Assembly: GCA_000310025.1 (NCBI GenBank)
Contig: FN648970.1
Coordinates: 15,330 to 67,443, forward strand
Direction of reading: 5' to 3'
From: Ectocarpus siliculosus
Taxonomy: Eukaryota > Sar > Phaeophyceae > Ectocarpales > Ectocarpaceae
Length of the DNA stretch: 52,114 nt
Shown: positions 11,578 to 22,482 of the stretch, in pieces
How the letters are laid out: each line of letters opens with the position of its first letter
Numbering within the stretch: position 1 is the stretch's first letter
Translations under genes and position numbers: made by a program
The notes under the pieces: generated by a model
The model's input: the letters and a program-made list of their open reading frames with translations, nothing else
What the model was told of the DNA's origin: nothing
The model's database searches: none

Positions 11578-13135
11578 ATCCCTGCAGGCCGCTCGGATCG
11601 CGCTCGGAAAGTTCGAGGTGCTGTTGAGGGCGGACTGCCTTGCCGTGGACCTGCCCCTCCTGCAGCCCTATCTGGCGAAGGCTGTTCCTGCGGCCCAAGT
11701 CGCGGACGCCGCTAGGTGCAGCAATTCGTGGAGGCTGTTGTTGTTGTTGTTGCTTCTGTTTTTGTTGTCACTGCTGCTGCTGCTTCTGCTGCTGCTCCTG
11801 TGGTTGTAGCTAGCGATGGTGGATGCTGTTGCTGTTGCGCTACCTTGTGATTTTTGCCTTAGAATCTCACGTGCGCTTGCCCGCTCCACCCCCACCCACT
11901 GCCTAGACTCCCCCCCCCCACCATGCTTTAACCCTTTCCCGTCTTGAAACGTTTTTGTAGAGAGACGGAGGATCTGCTAGAATCCGGAGAAGCACACTAT
12001 TTGGTCTTCGGGAAAGAGGGGGGCAAGCTTTTGCGGGACAACCGTTGGGACCTTCAGGTGGGCACCTACCGTACGTTACACAAGATACTACACACCCCGG
12101 ACCGATTTTTCAATGCTCGATTACTCCACAGCAGAAAAGAGTGGCGGTATCGAAAATGGCGGCGTTGGAACCGTCTCGTGGAGATTTTTTTCCGAAAACG
12201 TACCTTTTGGTTTTGGCATCTTTTCTTCGTCGTGGAGAAGCCGAGGTTTTGGAAATCGGCCCAGGGGTTGAGTTATCATACACCATGTGACCAGCAATTA
12301 GCACAGCGGCATGAGCGGGCGGGAGCACGCGCCCACGTTCCTCGAACTCTAAGGCCCCTCCCTGACTCGGGGGTGGACTTGCCCTGTTGTTGTTTCCGGC
12401 TGCCGCAGCAGCCGGCGTGTTAATTTTGTTTTTCGCTGGGAATTTTGGTTGCACGCGCCGTTGATGGCTTGCAGAGAAACGTTCCAGATGTCTACGGCTG
12501 TAGGCTATCAGGGATTGCAGACCCCAGAGTGGCTCCCACGGCCGATACCTCTACCCTGACTCAGCTGTACTTGTTACCAGTGTTTTTTCGTGTCGCAAAC
12601 TCTCAAAATCTACCCTGGGAGCGCCGCCGATTGGCGACCGCAGCCGGAGGGGGGGGGGGTCGGTACGAATGTACCGGTTGGCGTTTATCTCATGGGGATG
12701 GCAAGCGTATAGTAACCGCTCTACCCCCCCTCTTCGTCCCATTACCGTGACATCGTTTGTGATGCACCTACGGATCGCGCTCTCGTCTCGGCTCTGCATC
12801 ATCGCGCTCTTCGTGCTGCTCGCGTGTGGCAACGTGTGCGGCCTTGGCTTGGCCCTGTTTTGGCTGTGGTCCCCCCCCACAGCTCTGGGATTTCGCGCAC
12901 AAGCTGGTGGAGTCTAGGAGCACGACAGCCGAGGGCTACCTGTGCGGGTCTTCCGCCTCCGCGAGGCGTCAGGTGAGAGCAGTAGCACCGCACGGAAGAG
13001 GAGTATACACACACCGCCGAAATGCGTACAATAAGAAAATCTTGGCGTTTTCTGTGTCCCGCCGGCCGCAGACAGGTAGTTTCGGCAGGCTCCAGAAGCA
13101 TTACGTCACGATGGCTGCCGGTGCGTCATGCTGCC

Positions 13136-13177
<42 letters not shown>

Positions 13178-16100
13178 GTTCGTTGCTGCTGCAAATGTGT
13201 GATCGTGACGCTGTTCGCCACCACATACACTGCTGCTGCCATTTTTTTTCTAAGCTCGTGTTTTTTTTATTCCTTCTTTTCTTGGTCCTCTCTCCGTGGA
13301 AATGTGTGTGATGGGTCGTCGCGGTGGAACGATGGGCCGGGCCGATGGGCCGATGGGATCTGACCGACGCGTGGCCGGTGGTCCGCAGAGGATGCCCGGC
13401 GACGGGAGGCGCGCCGTGGTGTACAACTCCCCGTCCTTCCACATCACGGGGGTGGCCATGTTCTCGTGCGTGCTCATGTCGCTTGGCTTCGACGTAACCG
13501 CGGTCGTCAAGGTGGGTATGCATCACCTTAACGTTACCGGGTATCTTGTTTTGCTCTTCGAAGTTGTCGGCATGGATTCTATGTCAACGGTCTCTTGTTA
13601 GATTTTTCTCTTGATGCGTCTCCTTATCTCGTAGATTTGGCTATTGGTGCTATTCGGATGTAGCTGGGTTTTAAATTCACGGCTGGTTGATCCAAGAGGC
13701 AGATGCCATGCCCTCAGGCCAGACCTAGCCCCGAACCTGTTTCCATTCCCGGCTCCCTGCTTGTTCACGCTGTTCGTCTCTCTGCCCCTTTTTTTCTGGC
13801 GACATGGTCGAGTTGAACGTTCGTCTACGCTCTCTTCCAGAAAGCTTTGTCCCCTGTACCACACAAGGGTACTGACACCCACACCACAGCTACCACACCC
13901 CACACAACACACCGCAAACGGTGACAATACCCTCGTGGCTCAACATGAGCCCGCAACACAAATGTAGTCTCAGATTAAGACATAGGGTTACGCAGAAGAC
14001 ACCAAACTCCCTTACGCACAACACCATATCGGGCGACAGCAGGTCATCTTCAAAACGCCAAAACATGATCATCACCGAATGAGTTTGTATGTTGTGTGCT
14101 ACACAGCAGTATTAGATTTTGTTTTAATCTCCCTCCGCCCTCCTCCCTAAAAAAAAAAAATTCTCCGGAGAACGCCACTCATTCTCCGCCACCTCCCGGG
14201 GCCAACACGGGCGTGTGTGTGACAATTTCATCGCCACCACCACCACTACCCCCCTGAAAATATTTTGTCGCCTGTTGCCCCGCCTTGTTGTTCGTTCGCT
14301 GGCCAGGAGCCCGGCGCGGGTTTCGAGCACCTGCTCCCATGCCCGGACAGGGTGGTGGCCCTGAGCGAGCACTACCTGAGGGACTTGCCTGGGGAGATTC
14401 TGGACGAGGAAGCGGTGGCGGCGCTGTCCCTGCCCGAGAGCCTGACCGCTGAGCAGGAGGAGGAGCGGCTTCGGCAGCAGGTGTTGCACCTGGAGCGCCT
14501 TCGGAAGGAGGAAGAGGAGCTGCGTAAGCAGCAGGAGCTGGAACAGCAGCAGCAGCAGCAGCAGGAGGGAGAGTCGGGGCATGACGCGGCAGACGGAGAA
14601 GCGACGAGAAGAAGGAGGGCAACAGCGGGCTTGTCGTTAGAAGGAGGCCCGCGTGAAGGGCGGGATGAGCAGCAAGTCGGGGGAGAGCAAGGGGGATACC
14701 CGACAGGGCGGGGGGGACAGAAGAGGCGCGGGGGGGAGGCAGGGAGGCGAAGGGGGCCTGCCTTGGGCGGTGATGGCGATGGTGATCTCGGCGCGTTAGA
14801 CGTCGGAGTTGAGGAGGGGTCGGATCGGCAGGGGTCCCGTGCCGCGGCTGCCGTAGTGGGGGGAGACAGCTCACGAGGGCTCGGCAGTGAGGAGTTGCGG
14901 CGGCGGCGGCGGCGGAAGGAGGAGGACGAGAGGGGCGGGGGGGAAGACGTCCAGGGGACGGGGAGAAGAAGAGAGCTGACCGGTAGCGAAGACGGCGGCG
15001 GCCCGCGCGCCGTGGACGGCAGGGGTGGTGCGGGGCAGCGGGAAGGGGGCGACGCAGAAGAGAGGCACGGCAGCAGGGGGTTGGGTGGTGCCGAGCTCAG
15101 CGGCAGGGTGTCGGTGGCGGCGGGGGGCGACGGGAGGCAGGTCGAGGGTGGAGAAGGAAGGGGCGGAGGTCGGGGTCGGGGAGGCCCGTTCGATCTGTCG
15201 GTGCTGTGCACCGCGGTGAACGACGTGAATCACCTCCTCAAGGCAACGTACCCGGTGGACCCGAGGCTGGCGGACGCCTTGCTGTGGGACGTCGACGTGA
15301 GTTTTTGAGGAATCTCGTCTCGAACAAGAAGGGGAATAGGTCCTCCATGGCACATGGCAGTATGTTATGTTCATGTTTGACAAACGAAGACCGCGTTGCA
15401 GCGATTCACGAAAGGACAACAGGCAAGAGGACAAAGGCAGCAAAGTTTTTTTTTTTTTGTCGACCCACTAAATAGTAGACCATGGGCATCGACCGGGAAC
15501 CTGCGATACTCGTGTAGCCGGGCCACCGGGGTCTTTCCGACAAATCTGCAAGTGCGTGCATCGGTTCACCTTGCACGCCATTGCCTCTACAAGTTTATTC
15601 TCGTTTGCCGTGTCGTTGCATTCGGCACTCCTTGCTTGACGCGCGTTTTTCACGAGCTCACACCCCAACTACCACCCGCGCGGCGTTCACTCCCGTCAAA
15701 TCGTCGCTTTTTCTCAACACACCTTACCGTACCACCACTACGACAAAGGTCTCCATCTGGAACGTGCACAGCGTGGAGGGGGCTTTCCGCTCCGACCACA
15801 GGATGCCCCCCGCCGTGGACGACTTCGCGAGGGGGGTTCCGTCGTCTTCGGAGAGGGGCGGCGGCGGCAGGACCCCCCCCCTCACTTTCCTGACTCTCTA
15901 CGGGGAGCACGTGGAACAGTTGAGCCGTGTGTGTTCGTGTGTGTGTGTGTGTTTGGTTGACATCGGCCTCGCTGCTATTTAATCGGCTGACCAATCAAAA
16001 AGACGCCCGTGTCTCATTACAGAGCGGGATAAAAAACGCGAACAAACTTTCTCATAGTGTTCGTGTGTGTGGTTTCGTCCCATTATGGCGCTTGTAGATA

Positions 16101-19100
16101 TCCTACACCTTACGGTAGTAGACAACTCACACCTTACTGCAGTAGATAACCAACACCTTGCCGTGGTACACGGTACCCCGGCCGGAGCACCGCACGTGCC
16201 TCCTTCGGTTCACTGTTTTTTTCAGCCTCGTGCTTCTTGTCGGCGCCTGTACCGTTTAGTGTTGGCTTGTTGTTCCGGTAGCTCTGGCACCTCCCTCTTT
16301 TTCTTTTTTCGTCTTTGCGGGATCGTGAGGTATGGTAGGAAGGTAAAGGTTATGTGGGTGCGAGCTCCTCTGGAGGGTAGCCAATAGATTGTTCTCGGTC
16401 GTTTGAGGGATAAGATGTCCAGGTAGAATTTAGAATTTGTTATCCACAGCAGTAGGGAGTGTTATGACGACAACGACAACAACAGCATCACCATCATCAT
16501 CAACAACAACAACAACAGCCACGGCAGCAACCACAACACCAAAAAATCATCAACCAACCATCGTATCTACCCATCTATCAAGGTGGGAACGCTGGTCGGA
16601 GGAGGCGTACGAGGGGTGGGGATGGGACGCCGACCACCACCCCCACCCCCACGGCACCTCCTCCTCCTCCGACGCCGAAACAGCAACGGAGGAGGGCCAG
16701 GGAGCGGAAGGAGGAGCTCAACAGGAGGAGGAGGAGGAGGAGGAGGAGGAGGCGGGGTACCTCGACGACATGGAGAGGGGGAATTCGACGTTCGGGGCAC
16801 TGTTTCGCCGACCGGGGGTAGTGTACCCCATACACCCAACGGGGCACCTGAGGCTGCCGCGGCCCAAGCGGCCGTTTGCTGGCCGACAGCAGCGGCGGCA
16901 CCTCAGCGAAAGAAGAGAGGAGGAGGAGGAGGAGGAGGAGGAGGAGGAGGAGGAGGACGACGGAGAGGAAGAAGGTGTATGACGACGTGGTTGCGTNNNN
17001 NNNNNNNNNNNNNNNNNNNNNNNNNNNNNNNNNNNNNNNNNNNNNNNNNNNNNNNNNNNNNNNNNNNNNNNNNNNNNNNNNNNNNNNNNNNNNNNNACGG
17101 GGGGGGGGGGGGGGGGGGGCGTACTCTCATGCATACCTTATATAGCGGTTGACCACTGACCACGCGTATTCGAGAGGAGGGAGCATTGTTCCCACAGGAC
17201 CGGGGGGGATTACTCACGTACAACGCATGCCGCAGTCTTTGGGACCATATTGACCTCGCTACCTACAATGCCGGCAGGTACGGGACGATACCTATGCCGA
17301 TTATTTTTCGCCGGCCCAGGTTACGTTGCACAATGATGAACCAGAAGCTGGTCACCATCCTCGTGTGTTCGGTGTGTGTGTGTTCGTCCCATCTATTCTG
17401 GAGATGGTTTACAGGCCTTTCGGCGTATATACCTTCACGTGTCAGCCGAGGTCACAAAAAAGAAAAGGTCACACGGGAGCTTCTTTTTTTTCGTTTTTTG
17501 TGTGTTTTATTGCCCCATCGTCCCCCTTGCGGTGCTTGCCTTGATGTTTCATCGCGAGAAGGGTTCAGCTATCCTGGTGGACGATTTTTTTGTGGCCTGG
17601 TTGTTTGATGGGGCGTTTGTTGTCGCACGGCGTTGGTCTTTGGTGGTCCCACTACTTCCTGTATGGACGCAAGTTACCATCTTCCTTGGGTACGGTCTCA
17701 TTCGGTGTTCGCAGAGAATTGCTTTTAGGTGTGCATCTGTAGATGCCGCCGTAGCGGCGGACCCCTTTTAGGGTTAGGGTTAGCGTTAGGGTTAGGGTTA
17801 GGGTTAGCGCTAGGGTTAGGGTTAGGGTTAGGCTACGATTCCCTCGCTTTTCTACTATCTTCGTGACCGCCAAGCTTTTCCGCACACCGCCCTCGCGCTC
17901 TTGATGGCGAATGCACAACGAAGTTCGTCTCCCCTGATTATTTTTCGGACGCCAGGATTCGGATACATGGTGTGGCATTTTTCGGAGGTGGTGAAGACTT
18001 TCATGATCGTTGCTTTGGGGGGGGGGAAACACCGCCTAGCTGCTTACTGCGTGTCCCCATCACTTCCCCCCCTTTCTGCCAATGGATGGTCTTGCCCCAG
18101 GAAAGTTGCAGAGCCATCGAGGGGACGATATCATCCCCTCCCCCCTTTCTTCCAACCGATTGTCTTACGGAAGGAAAGTTGCAGAGCCATCGAGGGGACG
18201 ATGTCATCCCCTTCCCTCCCTTTCTGCCAATTGAATGTCGTACGGCAGGGAAACATGCAGAGCCATCGACGGTATATCTCGTCGCCCCCCTCCCCTTTCT
18301 GCCAATCGGTTGTCTTACGGCAGGGCAACATGCAGAGCCACCGACGGAACTACCCGGAACTGACGCGCTGCCTTGAGGCTATGTGCTCCACCGGTGCGGA
18401 AACACATAATAAATGATGACAGTTTCGCTGATAGGATCGCTGATAAGGATGGCTGACAAGATCGCCGTTAGAATCGCTGATAGGGTCGCTGTTAGAACGG
18501 CAAATAGCATCGGTGAGAAGCACTACGTCGACAAGAATTACGTCAGGTGAAAGAAGACGATGTCCTATGTACAGCAGTGAGGTGGACATGTGAGACGGTA
18601 CAGTTACCACGCGGCGGGCGTTCTCATCCAATCAGTTGTTTATGTACGTGCACGTGCGTGTGTGTGTGTGTGTGGTGTTTTTTTTTTTTACGTATTGTAG
18701 CTGTTGTCGTTGGCTTGTTGGCATTTTCGTCTTCTGCAGCTGTGTACCCACGACATACCTACAACCGTTCGCTTTTGATTCTCCCGGTTCGCCGTTCTGA
18801 TTCGTTGACAATTTACTAATAGACAATGCTGTAAAATAGACACTGCCACTGCGTTTTCCCTTGTTGGCGTTGTTTTTAACTCAACAAGAAGTTACGAAAA
18901 ACCTCCCTCCCTTTTGGTGACCAACGGCCGCCTTGAACACGATGGTGATGATATGACGGTGAAACGACACCTTTCAGGCAGGGATAACTACCAGCTGGTC
19001 GCGGTGGGCGCGCGAGGTGACTTGCCCGACGACGTCAGTGCCATGCAGTGCGTGGAACAGCGGACGACGGAATGGCGACACCTCGAGTAAGACTCCACAC

Positions 19101-22100
19101 GCGTTACTTACGTTTCCCGCATGCGTATGGGAAACAGTAGGGCTACTCAGGTTTTGGTGAAGCGAATGTGTTGTAGAAAGTAGGCAATCGGTGGGATTTC
19201 GGGGGTTAGCGTTGGGGTCTACCTAACCCCCCGGCTCTCTAGTTCATAAATATGCTGAATTTTTTGCGCGCGGGCAGTCCCTTTTGACCATCGAAGCAGT
19301 TAAACCGGCACTGAACGATCACACTCTTTCACAAATAGGAATCGGTGTGTAGGTGACATGATCGTTACTTGGGTCCCCTTGTCACCACTTTAGGAAGCAA
19401 GATCCACGTGATTTAGTTTCTCAGGGTGCACAGAGAAATCGAACATGGTCTTGCCGAGGGACCCGACTTCCAAGAAAATTCTATTTTGTGAAAAAAAAAA
19501 CAGGTACCCGGAGTTTTACGCCAACATCAGCGCGGGACATTTCGTGGTGACGGCGGCTGCGGGGCACGGTTACGAGTACGACAAGGCCACGTCCACGGTG
19601 TGTCTGACGTCCACACTATGGCTGCTTCTTGTTTTATTCGAGCGAAGCGAGATTTCTAGTCTCGCCTGAAATATACCGCTCTAGTCAGGAATAAAAAGTT
19701 TGCACGTGTGTCTGTTCGCTTTAACTTGGTTTTTAGACTACATGACTTGATTTTAGACTACAGGGGTCAGCAGATGCACTTTTTTTTTCGGAGTACACTG
19801 TCAGCGGATTGCAGCAGAGAACACACGCACTGCGGGACTGCGGGCGACACCACAGAGCAGACAACACACGCACAGCAGACAGCGCACGCATAACAGGCGA
19901 CACACACGCACAGCGGGCGACAGCATCTGGGCTCGATGCCGCTGGACTCTCTATGCTATGTAATGCTCTGTCGCGCATGTTTTTTTTTACCGCCGCGTAC
20001 AACTACCAGCAATGTGAGCACAGCACCACATCAGTTCTCGACACCTCGGACGCTGATCGCCATCGCACCACTTCGAGCGTGTGCTCTATTGTGGTGTCTC
20101 TGAGCGTGATAGTTGTGTTGGGCAAGGGTGCTGTATGTGGCGAGAGCATCGCGGCGCATGTGAAATTCGGTTTGGCTTTTTCGCCTGGCGATGCGGCCCG
20201 ATTACCCGGGCCAAAAAAACGATTTGGATTCCACGCCGCCACGAAGGTCTTCCCACACACAGCACCCATGCCTAACACAACTGTCACGCCCCGATATATC
20301 GCAATGGAGCACACGCTCGAAGTGGTGCCATGACGATTGGTGCGCTAGGTGACGAGAACTGGCTTGTGTCCTGCTGTTTCGCTGGCAGTTGGACATACAC
20401 CGAACAAAATAAGAGGGAACAGGGGGTTCAGCACTAGTATGCGCGGGGTATGTATGATCACGAAAGCGGGATGTGGACGGGGGGGGGGGGTAACCGGTAC
20501 GTGAAAGTTAACGTTACCACAGCTCTCACACCAGCGCACAGCAGGTAGGTGTAGTATCAAGTGTGTGGTGTTTGCACTCTGTTTCCGCCCGTGGAGGCAC
20601 ACGTCTGACGACAGTTACACCTATCAGCTGTCGCTCGTTGTAGCGAAGCTAGTATATCTTCTCAATTTTTCTCTATTGTTGTTGTTCCTAGTTCCTAATG
20701 CTTAGCCACCAAAAAAGGTCACTCTCCTCGCCGCCACCACGAGGAGAGCCATTTTTGTTTTTGGACTTCATCTTGTGCGATTCTTTGTTCCAACTAAGTA
20801 TGCGGTCACCCCAGTTCTCTCGACATGGTACGCTATGTTCTCTCGACGTTCAGGCACGTCGCCGGAGGCATGTTGTTAGTGCTTTCGTGTCTCTCGCCTA
20901 CCCGAAACGCAACAACGGCTCCCTGTCACGCAGGGGTACAGAGTCGAAAATCATCCAGCGCCAACAAACCCCTTCAGAGGGCAATTTAGGCCGCGTTTTT
21001 TCTTTCTCCACTCGATGTACACGGCGATGCGTGACGGTTTCGTCTGCTGCTGCTGCTGTTGTTATCGCCGCGATCTGCAGGTGCCAACGGCTCTGTTGCT
21101 CGAGAGACCGTTGGTGATGTCTTCGACGCTGCTGGACGCCTACCCGTGCCTCAGGAAATCTCGTGTCCACAGCATGGTGAGTATTTTTTTTGTTGTTGTC
21201 TCTAGTGTTTGTTTTGTACCCGCCGGTCAGAAAACCTGGGACCATTTCCACACAAGCAGCTCAAGCAGCTCATGGCTGGGGAAACCCGGGGTCCCAAACA
21301 GCCGGTGCTAGATCGCAGTCGTTCGTCATCAACAGGCAGTCCTGTCTGAGTCGAGCGCCGTTCCTATGCCAATCAGTATCCGACAGTTTCGTATCCTGGG
21401 CTCCGAACCGACTTCTACACTGTCGCGCGGCCTTTCTGTCCCGTGGGTCCCCCCTGCTGCTGCTGTGTGTGTGTGTGTTTGAACGTTTTTTTGGATGTGT
21501 TTTGTTTGTGCAGGTGGCTAATGACGACCTCTGCGTCAACCTCCAGACCGCCTACGACTTGACGAGGGAGGAGTACGACGAGGTGAGTGATCGGGGGCGA
21601 TTGGTGTATGGTGGCGGTGGTAGTGGTAGTGGCGGTAGTGGTGATGTTGTTGGTGGTAGTGGTAGGTGGTGGAAGAGGTAGCGGTGGAGGTGTTGGTGGT
21701 GGTAGGAGTAGCGGTGGTGGCGATAGTGGTGGTGATGTTGTTGGTGGTAGTGGTAGGTGGTGGAAGAGGTAGCGGTGGAGGTGTTGGTGGTGGTGGGAGT
21801 AGCGGTGGTGGCGATAGTGGTGATGTTGTTGGTGGTAGCGGTGGTGGTAGTGGCCGTGGTGGTTATCGTGCTGGTGCTGCTTGTGATGTGGGTCAGCCGG
21901 GTTGTTACGTTCAAGCGCCAGCGTATTTTTCGGAAGTCGACATATACTAGCGTAGTCAACGGCCGGGGTGGTACTCCGCCGGGTTCTCAATGGCATACAA
22001 GATCGTCATGCTGTAGGCACAGCCCCAACTCGTACGTTTCCAGAGATAGATGCAGTTTGAGCCCTGTCATGAGCCCTTTCGTTTGCAGCGGACGTCCTGG

Positions 22101-22482
22101 ACTCATGGGTGCTTCCAAGGAAAAGCATCGAGAGACATGTGCAGGGGCGTCGCAAGACTGCTGTTAGACGCTCGTACAACAGTGCTTGTGCTGTAACGTG
22201 GAAACGAAGCACCAAACCAGCCTTACAAACTGGTTCCATCTAGTCTCCGCTCTTGACCCTCTGTTCTGTGACTCTGTCGACTTGTGGTTTCACTCGTTTC
22301 CCGCAATTTTTTATGGCGCACGGTTAGTCGTGTTTGTGTGCTGCCGCACCCACTCTGACACTTTTTTTTTTTTCCGGGTCGTGCAACAGATGGAACTAGA
22401 GGCACGCGACTGCAAGCTGGAGATGTGGCGGCATGCCCGGGAAACGGTTGCCGGGATGGCATCAGGTTGGACCCTCGACTGA
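8570..22482 (+). CDS. Secretory-pathway protein, probable glycosyltransferase-like enzyme, 14 exons
   Basis: Proposed exons: 8570-8912, 10658-10788, 11588-11715, 11961-12057, 12883-12972, 13389-13511, 14307-15296, 15749-~15929, 16583-16974, 18978-19086, 19504-19597, 21081-21176, 21514-21582, 22390-22482 (TGA). Phases agree at every junction except that the end of exon 8 is ambiguous. The protein has about 980 residues. The N-terminus is a signal peptide or anchor (LACLAFACASLW-like core, residues 8-25). Residues ~120-200 (NYLVRVLAGK..WDLPPG) recall the C-terminal part of algal sulfotransferases. Residues ~264-320 (VVYNSPSFHITGVAMFSCVL) and the end (KATSTVPTALLLERPLV, LDAYPCLR) look like a GT-B type glycosyltransferase. 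Exon 7 inserts a Q/E/R/G-rich disordered stretch of about 230 residues, and exon 9 has two polyE runs. Enzyme class is inference. Confidence 0.7.
9170..9298. repeat. CT-rich low-complexity tract
   Basis: A pyrimidine-rich simple tract of CTCT, CCCT and TCTG units lies in intron 1 of the 14-exon gene. It is non-coding. Confidence 0.8.
10951..11069. repeat. (TC)n/(TCTG)n microsatellite
   Basis: About 120 bp of TC dinucleotides with TCTG interruptions lie in intron 2 of the 14-exon gene. It is preceded by an imperfect duplication of GGCGGTCCGTTAA at about 10919-10946. Confidence 0.9.
11541..11577. repeat. (CTG)n microsatellite next to a splice acceptor
   Basis: About twelve CTG units end some ten bases before the acceptor CCTGCAG of exon 3 (11588). 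The array lies in the position of the branch point and polypyrimidine tract, so length change could affect splicing. That effect is inference. Confidence 0.85.
12058..12290 (+). repeat. Dispersed repeat, copy 1 (intron 4 of the 14-exon gene)
   Basis: This intronic stretch resembles 39006-39210 in the same orientation. Shared blocks include TCCACAGCAGAAA or its close variant, AGAGTGGCGG, and GTTGGAACCGTCTC, with matching spacing over roughly 200 bp. Two diverged copies in introns of unrelated genes indicate an interspersed element. Its class is unknown. Confidence 0.65.
13141..13174. repeat. (GT)n microsatellite
   Basis: About 17 GT units lie in intron 5 of the 14-exon gene. Confidence 0.9.
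16096..16170. repeat. Short imperfect tandem repeat
   Basis: Three units of about 27-30 bp, each with GTAG and CACCTTNC-like blocks (TACACCTTACGGTAGTAGAC and relatives), lie in intron 8 of the 14-exon gene. Confidence 0.5.
16997..17096. other. Assembly gap of 100 N
   Basis: Exactly 100 N, the usual placeholder for a gap of unknown size. It lies in the intron between exons 9 and 10 of the 14-exon gene, between a long GAG-rich tract (about 16915-16965) and a G homopolymer of about 20 bases directly after the gap, which are likely causes. Because exon phases agree across it, no missing exon is required, though one whose length is a multiple of three could be hidden. Confidence 0.95.
17768..17833 (+). 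repeat. Interstitial telomere-like array, 11 TTAGGG-type units
   Basis: Sixty-six bases made of eleven hexamers in perfect register. Seven are exact TTAGGG and the others differ by one base (TTAGCG twice, CTAGGG, TTAGGC). The array lies inside the intron between exons 9 and 10 of the 14-exon gene. TTAGGG is the telomere unit of many stramenopiles. A break-repair or telomerase-insertion origin is inference. Confidence 0.9.
18071..18350 (+). repeat. Tandem repeat, four units of 73-75 bp
   Basis: Units begin with CCTTTCT at 18071, 18144, 18219 and 18294. Each contains CCAA..GATTGTCTTACGG-like sequence and GCAGAGCCATCGA. Copies differ by scattered substitutions. The array lies in the same intron as the telomere-like array. 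The last copy degenerates near 18350. Confidence 0.85.
20061..20332. mobile_element. Foldback (MITE-like) element
   Basis: The sequence is an imperfect palindrome of about 270 bp. GCACCACTTCGAGCGTGTGC at the left end is mirrored by its reverse complement at the right end, and arms of about 120 bp stay recognisable to near the centre at 20196. There is no coding capacity. It lies in the intron between exons 11 and 12 of the 14-exon gene. I found no clear target-site duplication, so the superfamily is not assigned. Confidence 0.7.
21600..21860 (+). repeat. GGT-rich minisatellite, unit about 91 bp
   Basis: GATGTTGTTGGTGGTAG recurs at 21643, 21734 and 21822, giving periods of 91 and 88 bp, each filled with GGTGGT/GGTAGT variants. 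The array lies in the last intron of the 14-exon gene. The long apparent Gly/Val-rich reading frames across it come from the repeat. Confidence 0.85.

Noticed and set aside
14179-15211. Long minus-strand frames of 231 and 279 codons, rich in Pro/Ser/Leu
   Set aside because: They are antisense shadows of exon 7 of the 14-exon gene. Composition follows from the GC-rich low-complexity sense strand.
21552-21996. His/Thr-rich frames up to 193 codons
   Set aside because: Produced by the GGT minisatellite on the opposite strand.
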